From: JAXMAR01 sp046350295
Lineage (GTDB): Bacteria > Planctomycetota > Planctomycetia > Gemmatales > Gemmataceae
Reading direction: 5' to 3'
DNA length: 64,000 bases
Assembly (NCBI GenBank): GCA_046350295.1
Contig: JAXMAR010000005.1
Coordinates: forward strand, 1 to 64,000
In this document: piece after piece, positions 31,501 to 39,728 of the stretch
How the letters are laid out: each line of letters starts with the position of its first letter
How positions within the stretch are numbered: the first letter of the stretch is position 1
Translations under genes and position numbers: made by a program
Notes under the pieces: generated by a model
Told to the model about the DNA's origin: nothing
The model's input: the letters and a program-made list of their open reading frames with translations, nothing else
Database searches by the model: none

Positions 31501-34004
31501 ATCTGGCCTTCATCTTCGGTCTCTACACCGACTCCCTCTTTGCGGGCAACTTCGCCAAGAACGGCGTCGCGAACGGCTTCGACAAGTTCGGCGCCTACGG
31601 CAAGACGATCGTCAATGGCGCCAACGTGTTTCGCTTCCTCCTCGACCTGAACGGCGATGGCAAGTTCAGCGCCGGCGACCTGCAAGTCATTTCCACGCGA
31701 CAGATCAACGGCCTGCCCGTCGCCGGTAATTTCGCGCCGGGCCACCCCGGCGACGAGATCGGCCTCTTCGACGGCGTGACCTGGTACCTCGACACCAACG
31801 CCAACAACGACATCGATTTCGGCGACACGACCGTCACCGACGGCCTGCGCGGCTACCCCATCGTCGGCGACTTCGACGGCGACGGCAAGGTCGACCTGGG
31901 CGCCTACCAGCCGGACACGAATACCTTCCAGTTTGACTTGCAGGCCAACGGCTTCGGCCAGATCGACGCCACCATCAACGTCGACGCCAAGCTCAACGCC
32001 CCCGCTGTCGCCGAGCGGCCGGTCGCCGCGGATATCAACCAGGACGGTATCACCGACATCGGCCTCTTCCTCCCGCAGGGACTCGATCCGCAACACCCGG
32101 TCTCCGGCAACTGGTATTTCCTCGTCTCCGATCGTCTGCACGAGACGCCCGTTGTGGGCATGGTGAACATGCTGGACCACGCCTTCAACCAGCAGCCCTT
32201 CACCCAGGACGTGACCTACAACTTCGGCAACGGCTTCGAGGTCCCCATCATCGGCAACTTCGATCCGCCCACCGCCGCCAGCGGCGCGGTCTCGACCGCC
32301 GCGCTCGACAAGGTCTTCTCGGGCGACCTCGACGGCGACGGCAAGGCCGACTACGCCGCCTTCGACTCCGGCTCCGCGACCTGGAACGTCCAGCTCTCCG
32401 GAGGCGGGACGCTGAGCAAGACCGTGGGCGCCCCGGGCGATACGCCGATCCGCGCCGATTTCGACGGCGACGGCAAGGCCGACCTCGCCACCTACCACGC
32501 CGCCAACGGCCTCTGGACTATCCTGACCTCGAACAGCAACTTCACCCAGACGACGACACGTTACTTTGGCGGCGACGCGACAGACACTCCTCTCGCCATC
32601 GACTTCGACGGCGACGGCAAAGCCGACCTTGCCGTTTTCCGGGCGCGCACCGGCCAGTGGCTCATCACGACCGCGAAGACCAACTACACGGACATGAACT
32701 CCTTCCAGTGGGGCCAGCAAGGGGACGTTGCTTTGAACGGCGACGTCGACGGCGACGGCAAAGCCGACCTCATCGTCTTCCGGCCGAACACCGGACAGTG
32801 GCTCATCCGCACCTCCGGCAGCGGCTATTCGAGCAACGTCAGCTACCTGTGGGGCCAGGCCGGCGATATTCCCATGACCGCCGACTTCGACGGCGACGGC
32901 CAAACGGACCTCGCCGTGCGCCGGCCCGCCACCGGACAATGGCTCATCCTCGAGTCGACGCGCGGCTACAGCGCCGCCGCCCGCCTGATGGCGATTCTCG
33001 GCAATCCGGCCGACGTCGGCCTCGTCAACGACTACGACGGCGACGGGGGCGCCGACATCGGCGTCTTCAATCCCGCGACCGGCGCATTCAGCATCCTCAC
33101 CTCGAGCAGCGGCTTCGCGAGCACGCAAACCGCGACGCTGCCGCCCCCGCCCGCTGACATTCCTCTCAACGGGGACTATGACGGCGACGGCCGACCCGAC
33201 TTGGCCGTTTTCCGCCCGACGACGGGACAGTGGTTCATCCGCAACTCGTCGACCAACTTCGCCACTACCGTCACCTTCCAATGGGGCCAGAACGGCGACG
33301 TGCCCCTGGTCGGCGATTTCGATGGCGACGGCAAAGCCGACACCGCCGTGTTCCGCCCCGGCTCCGGCCAGTGGCTCATTCGCGGCTCCGCCACCGGCGC
33401 TTTCTTCACCATCCAGTTCGGCCAGGCGGGCGACACTCCCTTCTTCGGCAAGCTGGACGGCGACAACAAGGCCGATCTCCTGCTGTACCGTCCGGGCACG
33501 CAGCAATGGTTCGTCCGCACCTCGGCGAGCGGCTATTCCGGTATCCGCACCATCCAGTGGGGCATGGCGGGAGATACGCCAAAGGTCGGCGACTTCGACG
33601 GCGACGGCAAGACCGATCTCCTCGCCTACCGGCCGAGCCTGGGTCAGTGGTTCATCGACCAGTCGGGCGCCGACTTCACCACCTCGGCGGTGGTCAGCCT
33701 CGGCGGCGCCGCGGGCGATCTGCCCGTCGTCGGCTTCTTCGACGGCGACAAGCGCGTCGACCTCGGCGTCTTCCGCCCGAGCACGGGCCAGTGGCTCCTC
33801 GCCCAGTCGACGGCCGGCGCCGTCACGCGGAGCTGGGGCCTGGCCGGCGACGTGCCACTGACCGGCGACTTCGACGGCGACGGCAAGTCGGACCTGATCG
33901 TCTACCGGCCGACGAGCGGCGTCTGGTACATCGATCGCTCGCTGACCAATTTCGCCGATTACCTGACCTATCAGTGGGGTAACCCGCTCGAGATCGCGAT
34001 TTGA
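25599..34004 (+). CDS. Giant extracellular protein: BNR-like propeller, PPC domain and FG-GAP/VCBS repeats
   Basis: This is one uninterrupted frame of 2801 residues. The N-terminus carries the planctomycete extracellular sorting motif (RRTRLLLEVLEDRTLPA) at about residues 24-41. Residues 45-900 look like BNR/sortilin-type propeller blades (GLLKTTDGGASW, GLYRTTNNGSTF, GVFRTDDLGNSWTNI). The middle is a series of beta-rich repeats with NGRGGNDSLTV-like calcium motifs. A pre-peptidase C-terminal domain lies near 1590-1690 (NGDEDWYQFDPTSTNTFQV). From about 2240 to the end there are a dozen FG-GAP/VCBS repeats of about 45 residues (DFDGDGKADLAVFRPTTGQW), each with a DxDGDGxxD calcium loop. It is probably a surface or matrix protein. 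It has a strong promoter and stands as a single transcription unit. No catalytic residues were recognised. Confidence 0.88.
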   Translation: MSYSSFRRWFSPCHDSLQKRKPARRTRLLLEVLEDRTLPAPVTLLGVPNWIAEGPAPNADGQDENIAAEPGGGANAVSGAIQAIAVNPGNSANVFVGTVNGGIWRTTNFFAATTPWTPLTDQFPALEISALQFDPTDGANQTVVAGIGNTSNIITTLGPLTGLLKTTDGGASWAQLGNTAAQGLQGENVSAVLPRGATILVGVVSGAAPGLYRTTNNGSTFQLISGLNNLGNGPVYDVAADPSNNNRAYVVVGGATGGVFRTDDLGNSWTNITTNATITTELTGGNLSNAKLAVSAAAPNPVYLAIATNGQLGDMSTPAAGVFRSANLGASWTAMDLPLTLDAPRSIAGVSNTGPIVITTTANHGYATGDRVRITGAGGGANGDWTISVNAATPNQFTLIGSVAGGGAGAGGTVKNLQGILHGRQAFPNLALAADPGNANLVYIGGDRQDFLGADSSIGANAFSARIFRGDFGVPAQGLGSVVTDATHQWTPLTHSGTSNNSSPHADARALVIDAGTLLYAGDGGIFNENNPTTTTGRWFSDNGAPSGGNFGIQVTQFSSEISYDGRSNIIFGGAQDTGTPQQSAPGSLVYSDQTQGDGPFTAVDDLTATGDFPATVASARYIGFGRQYYTAANAAVGGNVNLLPSGGVNGSFFNFNALAVSTVAPPAGQSARVVIANGNGAANAQQTGTPGVALFDSTNAGIAATTAAIVYTQIPTGPNWAGVNTFFNISAMTEGGMLGGVANQNVLYAASGTRVFLRSTAGGTLTATAGQPAGVGFIQDIATDPTNWQIAYVTDGSRVFQTTDAGATWTNITGNLNDNLIHTITVANNGAGVSAVLVGETNGVFRMLSSAPGEWTKFGAGFPNSSVWGVVYNTANNVLVAGTSGRGAFEVQNASANLFTQSVLQICGDQDFANEDDTFRLVRDPVNNLMLDVFVNNTTSVPTFVVPLALVDQINVFGAGGNDNLIVDSSNGLITVPSGIRYDGDNPCPGQAGAGIGGFDTLTLQQTGGVASGVTDIYSVGPIDGSGISAITGPGGTQTVYFQRLEPVLDNVPAATATINATPASNAINYSPGPGGGIFVGNTGLITVDNQESYEFNNKTNLVINAGAGDDTINLNDSTIPAGLTGSITVNGQDPTASDKVIVNGTTGTDAINFAPTAADAADITGAGPVTIHVATVESLIINGRGGNDSLTVTTPAGADVLTLDPGALADQGTVSIRRGVGGAALLGLSFTNLGVNDALGRLSFANAGGGGAQDDLTLDGRDLANASDIFTVTAAGNVDLQTPDAGSGVLRLLLNLQTPGVSALRLNGLAGDDSFSIAGNHPFATGVFIDGGSPSASDTLNFTGSGTTANLITANLPAATVTEATFGAVSFTGVETVNIGAAGHNFTLVATGGDDALSVTPTAAGVGSFRDVASGASPYTSPQFTYTGVGATFTVNGGAGGFDDLGLNATAGNDQINAVQTDATHLSYTQNAFTQIFTLASIEGASLLTGAGDDLIRVSVADALEAAPAGSLRFTVDGGPPNASDRLIVNDDGIGDLTVLRQAADGHSGSVTVGALNPVVYSNVERLDITPLDPITGATGSDSKGRIVVFHADPFEFNDSRLNAGQIARVGQNSTSPTIDPGGVAAPFSANGDEDWYQFDPTSTNTFQVRILFTKIGALANGRPGLPGDGDLSLDIYDANGALITSGVADASGNNRTAVFAATNDPAFPQFNRIFVRVKGAGAQPAVSINTYDFTNLSGAGSGISGVSLVDILGPKVTAVNISDNPATATNEAALNIFVPKPTDGPTPLITSMDVHLSDSPLRAPGFLYPAIDATLFAGTPGHRPAMGLFSVVGDRVGNVPIADVVLTNDPVVQGQLATATVKIIFDTGSPTFAGGLPDDRYTITVNDGLFDPPGNKLDGENNAVQPTAAPSFPSGNNQSGGNFAARFTVDSRPEIGLVDHGQTRVDINANGVYDPLGSGDAVNHDLAFIFGLYTDSLFAGNFAKNGVANGFDKFGAYGKTIVNGANVFRFLLDLNGDGKFSAGDLQVISTRQINGLPVAGNFAPGHPGDEIGLFDGVTWYLDTNANNDIDFGDTTVTDGLRGYPIVGDFDGDGKVDLGAYQPDTNTFQFDLQANGFGQIDATINVDAKLNAPAVAERPVAADINQDGITDIGLFLPQGLDPQHPVSGNWYFLVSDRLHETPVVGMVNMLDHAFNQQPFTQDVTYNFGNGFEVPIIGNFDPPTAASGAVSTAALDKVFSGDLDGDGKADYAAFDSGSATWNVQLSGGGTLSKTVGAPGDTPIRADFDGDGKADLATYHAANGLWTILTSNSNFTQTTTRYFGGDATDTPLAIDFDGDGKADLAVFRARTGQWLITTAKTNYTDMNSFQWGQQGDVALNGDVDGDGKADLIVFRPNTGQWLIRTSGSGYSSNVSYLWGQAGDIPMTADFDGDGQTDLAVRRPATGQWLILESTRGYSAAARLMAILGNPADVGLVNDYDGDGGADIGVFNPATGAFSILTSSSGFASTQTATLPPPPADIPLNGDYDGDGRPDLAVFRPTTGQWFIRNSSTNFATTVTFQWGQNGDVPLVGDFDGDGKADTAVFRPGSGQWLIRGSATGAFFTIQFGQAGDTPFFGKLDGDNKADLLLYRPGTQQWFVRTSASGYSGIRTIQWGMAGDTPKVGDFDGDGKTDLLAYRPSLGQWFIDQSGADFTTSAVVSLGGAAGDLPVVGFFDGDKRVDLGVFRPSTGQWLLAQSTAGAVTRSWGLAGDVPLTGDFDGDGKSDLIVYRPTSGVWYIDRSLTNFADYLTYQWGNPLEIAI

Positions 34005-34022
34005 CCAGGGAAGCGGCTTTGA

Positions 34023-34060
34023 TTCGCCGAGGACGCTCGCAAGTCGAGCGTCTCGGCGAA
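34023..34060 (+). terminator. Hairpin after the giant FG-GAP gene
   Basis: The arms TTCGCCGAGGACGCTCG (34023-34039) and CGAGCGTCTCGGCGAA (34045-34060) pair with a single bulged G. There is no T-run, so termination may be weak or factor-dependent. The remaining bases to 34310 show no gene. Confidence 0.6.
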
Positions 34061-34310
34061 CTGTCGCTTCCGCTGCGAGCCTCGCGCTGACCACTTCACC
34101 TTCGCGCCGGCCGTGCGCGCCGGCCTCTCTTCTACCGAACCGCATCCCCACCCGTCAACGTGGCTGGAAACCGCCTCCTCAAAATGCGATGATCAAGAGT
34201 GCGGCCCACGCGCACCGATGCTGCGTGGTCCGCCGGGCCTGTTCACGCTCAACGGTTTGAACGGCCCGCCCAAACGGTCTTATCGGCAACCAGCAAAGGA
34301 GGCCTCAGCC

Positions 34311-37300
34311 ATGACCCGACTCCAGTGCCTCGCTCTCTCCCTCCTCGCTTTCTTTTGTGGCAGCGGCGCCCCGGCCGGCGATAAGTGGATCATCGATCCG
34401 TCGTTCGAGGTCCCGAAGGAGAAGGATCGGTTCGGGCGGGTATTCAAGCACTGGTCGGGATGGCTGTACGAAGGGGAGTGCGGGTTTCGGGTTTCGGATG
34501 TGGCGCATACGGGGAAGCATTCGCTGCTGATGGTCGGGGGCAGCGGGGCGAAGATTCGGGCCTGGCCCGAGCCGATCCCGCAGTTGCCGGCGGGACGCTA
34601 CCGCGTGACGGCCTATCTACGCGGGCTGGACATCGGGACCGGATCCTATGGGCACACCACGGAGTTCATGTTCAGCGGCGACTACATGCAGCTCAAGAAA
34701 AACGGGACGTTTGGCTGGACGAAGATGACGTATGTCGGGGAGGTAAAGGACGACAAGAAGTGGGCGCATCCGAGTTTCGGGCTGACGGCGCCGGGGTACC
34801 TGTGGGTGGATGACGTGACGCTGGAGCGCGTCGGGCCGGAGGTGGCCTTGACACCGCGGCCGTTGTTCGGGGCGGAAGAGACCGAGATCGCGCCGCCGAG
34901 GCGGCTCGGGGCGGATGTCGTGCGCTGTCCGGAGTGCGGCTATCGGAACAACGCGTCGTGGGGGAATTGTTACGCCTGCGGTACGTCGTTGGAGCGGCGG
35001 AAGAAGGAGGCCGGGCCGGCGCTGAAGGTGATCACTTCGTTCGAGGAGAAGAATCCGTTTCCGGCGGGGACCGTTGTCGAGGAGCACGCGACGGACGGGA
35101 AGAAGTCGCTGCGGATCGACAAGGGCTTCGTGAGCATGGATGCGCCGCAGAGCTGGCTGGGGTACGACTACCTGAAGGCGGACGTTTACACGGACTCAAA
35201 GAAGCCGCTGGAATTGTCTGTGGAGATCCGGGACAAGCAGACGCACGATTACTGGACGCGGGTGAACTACAACACGGTCGTGCCGCCGGGAAAGAGCACG
35301 CTGATCATCCCGACGGCGCTCTACGTCGGCGAGAAATCGCGGCCGGGTCGGGCGCTCATGCTCGACGCGATCACGCGGCTGGTCCTGTCGATCGGGGACA
35401 AACCGGGGGCGCCGCTGTTCGTCGACAACCTGCGGCTCGAGCGGGACACGGAGACGGAGAAGGCCAGGTTCGACGGGCTCTGGGCGTTCGACGTGGGCCC
35501 GGCGGGGAGCCCGGTGATGGAGGGTTTCACGCCGCTGGACGTGACCAAGGTCTATTCGGTGGGCCGCGGCTACGGCTGGAAGAAAGCGAACTTCTGGCGC
35601 GGCTTCGACGCCTTGCAGCCCGATCCGCTCTATCGCGATTTCCTGTGCATCGAGAAGGGGGGCCTGGCGATCGACGTGCCGGATGGGAAGTACCACGTCT
35701 TCGTCAACATGGATTCGCCGTCGGGTTACTGGGGGGAGTTTCAGCGCTACCGAAAGCGGGCGCTGATCGTGGAGGGAACGCGTTACGAGGACACGATGGA
35801 CCGCGAATCGTTCCGCAAGCGCTACTTCCGCTTCTACGACCACGAGGATTTTCCGAGCGACAACACCTTCGACACCTATCAGAAGCCGTATTTCAGCGAG
35901 AAGCTGGTGACGGCGGAGGTGCGCGACGGGCAGCTCAACATCGAGTTCGAGGGGCAGGATTGGGCGTGCTGCGTGTCGGCGATCATCGTGTTTCCGGACA
36001 CGAAAGCGGAAGAGGGCAAGAAGTTCCTGGAGTTCGTGCGCGAGCGGCGGCGCTTCCATTTCGATAACGCGTTCAAGCGCGTGCTGCCGGAGGCGACGGG
36101 GAGCGTCGACGATGTGACGGAGAAGGACAAGGAGCGCGGCTTCATCCTGTTCGCGCGCGATTTCATGAAGGATGTCAACCTCCACGACCGGCCGGAGAAG
36201 GACGAGCGTGTGAAGCTGTTGACGGCATCGGCGTTCCAGGGGGAGATGGCGCCGGTGGCGCTGTCGATCGTGCCGCTTGAAGACCTGGGGGAGGTCAAGC
36301 TCACGGTGGGAGACCTGGTCAATGAGGCCGATGGGGCGACGTTGGCGTCGAGCCACATCCGGAAGGAGCACGTGCAGTACCGCATCGCGCGGGTGACGGA
36401 AGAAGGAAGCGTCTACACGATCAAGCCGAAGCTGCTCATCCCGGATAGTCACGTGACGACGCCGGTCGGCATCGCGCGGACGTTCTGGATCACCGTGAAC
36501 GTTCCCAAGGACCAGAAGCCGGGGGTCTATCGCGGCAATGTGCGGCTAACGCACAAGGGGAAGAGCGCGTCGATCCTCTTGGAGTTCACGGTGCGGAAGG
36601 GGACGCTGGACGCGGTCGACATTCCGGTCGGGCCGTGGGGGCACACGATCAATCTGCCGTGGTACGACGAGGAGGCGGAGCGCTGGAACAACGCGATGAC
36701 GTACCGCTGTCTCAAGAAGCTGAAGGAGTACGGCTTCACGACGACGACCGGGGCGCCGCTTGTGCGCTTCAAGGGGATGAAGGGGGGCATCCCGGTGTTC
36801 GATTTCACCAAGGCGGACGAGCAGATGCGGATCCTGCGCGAGTGCGGCTTCACGGCGCCGATCGTGAGCTACTGCCCGTTCGAAGGGCTGAACCTCTATC
36901 ACAAGGACGAAGGGAAGATGCGCGAATGCGGCTTCACGGATTACAGCGCGTTCGTGAAGGCGGTGTTCGGCGGCATCCAGGCCCATGCGAAGGACGCGAA
37001 CTGGCTGCCGGTCTACTGGAACCTCGCGGACGAGCCGTTGGGGGATGATCTGAAGCGGAGCGCCGAGAACGCGGAGGCTTTTCGGAAGGCGTTCCCGGAG
37101 GGGCCACCTTACTTCACCGGGGCCAGCTCGTTCACGGGAGACGATCCGAAGAACCCGCACTTCCGGCTGTCGAAGGCGCTGCACGCGGCCAACTGGAACA
37201 GTCATGACGAGGCGAGCGTGAAGCTGTTGCGCGAGGCGGGCTCGGAGTGGGGCTTCTACAACGGCGCGAACCGCTGGACCTACGGCGTCTATCTCTACAA

Positions 37301-37667
37301 GGCGGGGAAGGAATATGGGATGAAGTTCCGCGTCGCCTGGCACTGGAACAACGTCGCCGGCGATCCCTATTACGCGCTCGATTGCCGGGAGGATGATTTC
37401 GCCTGGTGTACCGCGACGCCGGACGGCGATTTGATCCCAGCCGTGATCTTCGAGCGGCTGCGCGAGGGGCTCGGAGATTACCGGCGGATGCTGACGCTGG
37501 CGCGGCTGGCGCGCGAGAAGAAAGGGACGCCGGCAGCGGCGGCGGGGGAGAAGATTCTGGCCGATATCCTGGGGTCGTTTCGGCTGGGACAGCGCGACCT
37601 GACGGGGGTGGGGAGTTGGCGGGAGTTGCGGGGGCGGTTGGAGGAGGGGATTGAGGCGTTGCGGTAG
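34311..37667 (+). CDS. Large exported glycoside-hydrolase-like protein (DUF4091-like C-terminus)
   Basis: The ATG at 34311 sits behind AAAGGAGG and opens a signal peptide (CLALSLLAFFCGSGAPAG). The open frame extends 66 codons upstream but without a better start. The protein has about 1118 residues. Residues 25-175 resemble a carbohydrate-binding jelly roll (FRVSDVAHTGKHSLLMVGG). Residues 205-224 form a zinc ribbon (CPECGYRNNASWGNCYACG), odd in an exported protein. Residues 240-395 are CIA30/CBM11-like. A malectin-like stretch follows (about 420-570). The C-terminal 330 residues form a probable TIM barrel with WNLADEP near 905 and a DUF4091-type end (AWHWNNVAGDPYYALD, VIFERLREGLGDYRRMLTLARL). 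Polysaccharide breakdown is inferred, with substrate unknown. Its last 51 bases are duplicated at 39616. Confidence 0.75.
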   Translation: MTRLQCLALSLLAFFCGSGAPAGDKWIIDPSFEVPKEKDRFGRVFKHWSGWLYEGECGFRVSDVAHTGKHSLLMVGGSGAKIRAWPEPIPQLPAGRYRVTAYLRGLDIGTGSYGHTTEFMFSGDYMQLKKNGTFGWTKMTYVGEVKDDKKWAHPSFGLTAPGYLWVDDVTLERVGPEVALTPRPLFGAEETEIAPPRRLGADVVRCPECGYRNNASWGNCYACGTSLERRKKEAGPALKVITSFEEKNPFPAGTVVEEHATDGKKSLRIDKGFVSMDAPQSWLGYDYLKADVYTDSKKPLELSVEIRDKQTHDYWTRVNYNTVVPPGKSTLIIPTALYVGEKSRPGRALMLDAITRLVLSIGDKPGAPLFVDNLRLERDTETEKARFDGLWAFDVGPAGSPVMEGFTPLDVTKVYSVGRGYGWKKANFWRGFDALQPDPLYRDFLCIEKGGLAIDVPDGKYHVFVNMDSPSGYWGEFQRYRKRALIVEGTRYEDTMDRESFRKRYFRFYDHEDFPSDNTFDTYQKPYFSEKLVTAEVRDGQLNIEFEGQDWACCVSAIIVFPDTKAEEGKKFLEFVRERRRFHFDNAFKRVLPEATGSVDDVTEKDKERGFILFARDFMKDVNLHDRPEKDERVKLLTASAFQGEMAPVALSIVPLEDLGEVKLTVGDLVNEADGATLASSHIRKEHVQYRIARVTEEGSVYTIKPKLLIPDSHVTTPVGIARTFWITVNVPKDQKPGVYRGNVRLTHKGKSASILLEFTVRKGTLDAVDIPVGPWGHTINLPWYDEEAERWNNAMTYRCLKKLKEYGFTTTTGAPLVRFKGMKGGIPVFDFTKADEQMRILRECGFTAPIVSYCPFEGLNLYHKDEGKMRECGFTDYSAFVKAVFGGIQAHAKDANWLPVYWNLADEPLGDDLKRSAENAEAFRKAFPEGPPYFTGASSFTGDDPKNPHFRLSKALHAANWNSHDEASVKLLREAGSEWGFYNGANRWTYGVYLYKAGKEYGMKFRVAWHWNNVAGDPYYALDCREDDFAWCTATPDGDLIPAVIFERLREGLGDYRRMLTLARLAREKKGTPAAAAGEKILADILGSFRLGQRDLTGVGSWRELRGRLEEGIEALR
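37615..37665 (+). repeat. 51-bp direct repeat, copy 1 (3' end of the glycosidase-like gene)
   Basis: This stretch encodes the last 17 codons of the glycosidase-like gene up to its stop. An identical copy lies in noncoding sequence at 39616-39666. Confidence 0.9.
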
Positions 37668-37695
37668 GACACCCCATTGCTGAAGGAACCAGGTG

Positions 37696-38085
37696 ATGCC
37701 CGAGCCAATCTTCCCCGCAAAGCCATCGACAGGCCCGCGATTCACCGGCGTGATCGCGGTCGAGCCGTATCGCACCGCGGAGGGCTGGGCTTTCGACGAC
37801 CCTCGGGTCGGCCTCGTGGCCGAGCCGTTCGTCGGCGAGATCAATGTCATGCTCGACCGACTGGTTGCCGGGCTGCCTGACGCGTCCAATGGCGTTCGTC
37901 TGCTCTTCTCGGCCGAGCCGTTCAGCGGTCAGCAGGCGACACTCACCTGGCTGCGGGCCGATGCCGTCGAAGGGAACTGGTATCGCTGTGAGGAGATGGG
38001 GATCGAAGGCTGGCTCTGTCCGGCGCTCTTCTGGTATTTCGCGACGGCGCCGGAGCGGATTCATGTCGGTGTACAGGCGAAGTAG
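37696..38085 (+). CDS. DUF6717-like small protein
   Basis: The start chosen is the ATG at 37696 (a GTG lies directly before it), behind GAAGGAACCAGG. The protein has 129 residues. Motifs such as YRTAEGWAFDDPRVGLVAEP, FVGEINVMLDRLVAGLP, VRLLFSAEPFSG and MGIEGWLCPALFWYFATAPE resemble the DUF6717 family of soluble planctomycete proteins as I recall it. No function is known. There is no signal peptide. It begins the accessory mosaic that follows the glycosidase-like gene. Confidence 0.7.
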   Translation: MPEPIFPAKPSTGPRFTGVIAVEPYRTAEGWAFDDPRVGLVAEPFVGEINVMLDRLVAGLPDASNGVRLLFSAEPFSGQQATLTWLRADAVEGNWYRCEEMGIEGWLCPALFWYFATAPERIHVGVQAK

Positions 38086-38135
38086 CCAAGATCCTGTCGC
38101 TCGAGGAAGACCGTGACGTCCTAGACGAGTGAACG

Positions 38136-38234
38136 ATGCTCAAGCGTGTCGAAATCCGCGGCTACAAATCCTTGGTCGACGTCCAAGTCGGCCTGAAGCC
38201 GCTCGTCGGCGCTTCACGATTGGGACTAAGATGA
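38136..38234 (+). pseudogene. Truncated 5' end of an AAA ATPase gene
   Basis: The first 24 codons (MLKRVEIRGYKSLVDVQVGL, then KPLV) match the start of the intact ATPase gene at 40005. I count about ten base differences in 73, nearly all silent. Similarity stops abruptly just before the Walker A motif, and the frame ends at a TGA near 38234. Silent divergence means this came from a separate functional homologue rather than a fresh copy of 40005. Confidence 0.8.
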
Positions 38235-38259
38235 CGAAAGCGCTTGGAAGGAGAACAGG

Positions 38260-38679
38260 ATGGCAACGATTCAATCGGGCCCGCATTACGAGATACCCGC
38301 CGCCGAGTTCGCCAAGTGGCTCGAGCAGCAGGCGCCGGACAGTTGGTGGAACGTGGACGGCGATCCGTTGCTCACGGGCCGGCTTTCCATTCCCTGTCCG
38401 AGCGACGAACTAGCGGCCGAACTGCGAGACGTCAACCGCCCTTTGCTGGTCGAGGCAAAGGGCGATGCAAACGCCAGAGGGCAGACGATTGACGCGAGCA
38501 AGATCGGGTCGTTGGCGCGATTCGCGGGGAATCTGCAGGCTGCCGGCCGCCCGCAGCCCTGGGTCAACGATCGGTTCTTCGATCTTTGCTGGAAAGGGTC
38601 CGCCAACGAATGGCTCCTGATCGAGGATAGCGAGAGCGCCAAGCAGTTCCTTGAAGACGCCGCCCCGAAGAACAGGTAG
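38260..38679 (+). CDS. Unknown soluble protein paired with a HEPN-like gene
   Basis: The gene encodes 139 residues and starts at an ATG behind GGAAGGAGAACAGG. There is no signal peptide or membrane segment. The sequence is acidic, with tryptophan-rich patches (FAKWLEQQAPDSWWNVDGD, ANEWLLIEDSESAKQFLEDA). I do not recognise the family. Its stop codon overlaps the ribosome binding site of the next gene (start 8 bp later), so the two are translationally linked. It could be an antitoxin or regulatory partner of the HEPN-like protein, which is inference from arrangement only. Confidence 0.55.
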   Translation: MATIQSGPHYEIPAAEFAKWLEQQAPDSWWNVDGDPLLTGRLSIPCPSDELAAELRDVNRPLLVEAKGDANARGQTIDASKIGSLARFAGNLQAAGRPQPWVNDRFFDLCWKGSANEWLLIEDSESAKQFLEDAAPKNR

Positions 38680-38687
38680 GAGCGCCC

Positions 38688-39551
38688 ATGCCCCGCCCGC
38701 CCGTTGACCTTGCTCGAAAGATCAAGGACATCGTGCAGCATGTCGAAACGCTGCCGGAAGAGGCGCTCGCGCCCATTCGGCATTACCAACGGACGATTTC
38801 CGATATCTGGACATCCCTCGCCTATGTCGAGCGCGCGGTGAGCCAGGGGGATCGTTATGAGACCGTGGTGGAACGCCATCTCGGTCGGTTTTACGGGATG
38901 GCGCTGGTCAACTTGGTGGAGACGTTCGAGCGCTTCCTCAAGGAAGCCGCGGCTGCATGCGTTGACTCTTTGGCGGAGTTTATCGTCGATGATCGCTTCA
39001 ATGTGTTCGCCGTTCAGGGGAGCGCGCTCGCGTCCCACTTCGGCACAGGAACTTTGGGAAAGTCGCTGTGCGAATCATCGACTTGGCTCGATTGCGAGGA
39101 AATCAACAAGCGTTTCCGCAGGCTCCTTTCGAATCCCTTTCAGGTTGGCGGACAGACCTTCGATCTGTTTCCCAAGCAGCCCCTGGCCGAGTTGTCCCGG
39201 TTTGAGTCGATGAGCCTCGTCTGGCAAATTCGCCACAGTGTAGTCCACAACGTCGGCGTGATCACTCAATCGGACGCGGTAAAAATGCGGCTTTGGGCAA
39301 AGGAAAGGGTGGCAGCGCCACGAATCCTGTCTCCTACTCGTCGCGACCTGAACTATCTGAAGCGCTTCATGGATGAAACGGCCAAGCGCTGCAATCAACG
39401 GATCGGCGAGCGTTTGGCGGAGTTGCTCACCACGCTTCATGGCGCGACGCCGACGTTGTTTGAGTCGCAGCAAATGGCAAACCGGGTCGCCTCGGTCTTT
39501 CGTTTGCCGCTAGAGGTGGCTGGGTCAACAGGGACCGTTCCGCCAGACTAG
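38688..39551 (+). CDS. HEPN-like protein (putative RNase toxin or defence protein)
   Basis: The 287-residue protein is predicted to be mostly helical and soluble. It contains RHSVVHN at residues 182-188, which fits the R-x4-6-H catalytic motif of HEPN ribonucleases (Arg182, His187), in the context VWQIRHSVVHNVGVI typical of HEPN proteins of the MAE_28990/RiboL-PSP type. The start is the ATG at 38688 behind AGGAGCGCCC. It follows an unknown 139-residue gene with coupling. It lies between two relic fragments (38136 and 39616) and just upstream of an ATPase/TOPRIM-like pair, so a role in defence or toxin-antitoxin function is plausible. A large helical hypothetical without RNase activity cannot be excluded. 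Confidence 0.55.
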   Translation: MPRPPVDLARKIKDIVQHVETLPEEALAPIRHYQRTISDIWTSLAYVERAVSQGDRYETVVERHLGRFYGMALVNLVETFERFLKEAAAACVDSLAEFIVDDRFNVFAVQGSALASHFGTGTLGKSLCESSTWLDCEEINKRFRRLLSNPFQVGGQTFDLFPKQPLAELSRFESMSLVWQIRHSVVHNVGVITQSDAVKMRLWAKERVAAPRILSPTRRDLNYLKRFMDETAKRCNQRIGERLAELLTTLHGATPTLFESQQMANRVASVFRLPLEVAGSTGTVPPD

Positions 39552-39615
39552 GTTCGCATCGCCCGGCTGAATCCGGCGCGCCACGGACCAACGAGGCCTA
39601 TCATGCGAAATCTAT

Positions 39616-39666
39616 GTTGGCGGGAGTTGCGGGGGCGGTTGGAGGAGGGGATTGAGGCGTTGCGGT
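39616..39666 (+). repeat. 51-bp direct repeat, copy 2 (relic of the glycosidase-like gene 3' end)
   Basis: This is identical to 37615-37665 but sits between genes, exactly 2001 bp downstream. Similarity is lost on both sides. Confidence 0.9.
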
Positions 39667-39728
39667 GAGACGAGGAATCCCGAGAGACGACCTCGCCGGC
39701 GCGGTGGCATTCCAGGGAGGCGATCAAA

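Noticed and set aside
25461..34151. An 8.7-kb open frame on the minus strand covering the whole giant FG-GAP gene
   Set aside because: Its composition is low-complexity (Val, Gly, Ala, Glu, Arg, Asp), with no domains. The sense strand has clear FG-GAP repeats, a sorting motif, promoter and terminator. The antisense frame is open because of GC-rich codon use.
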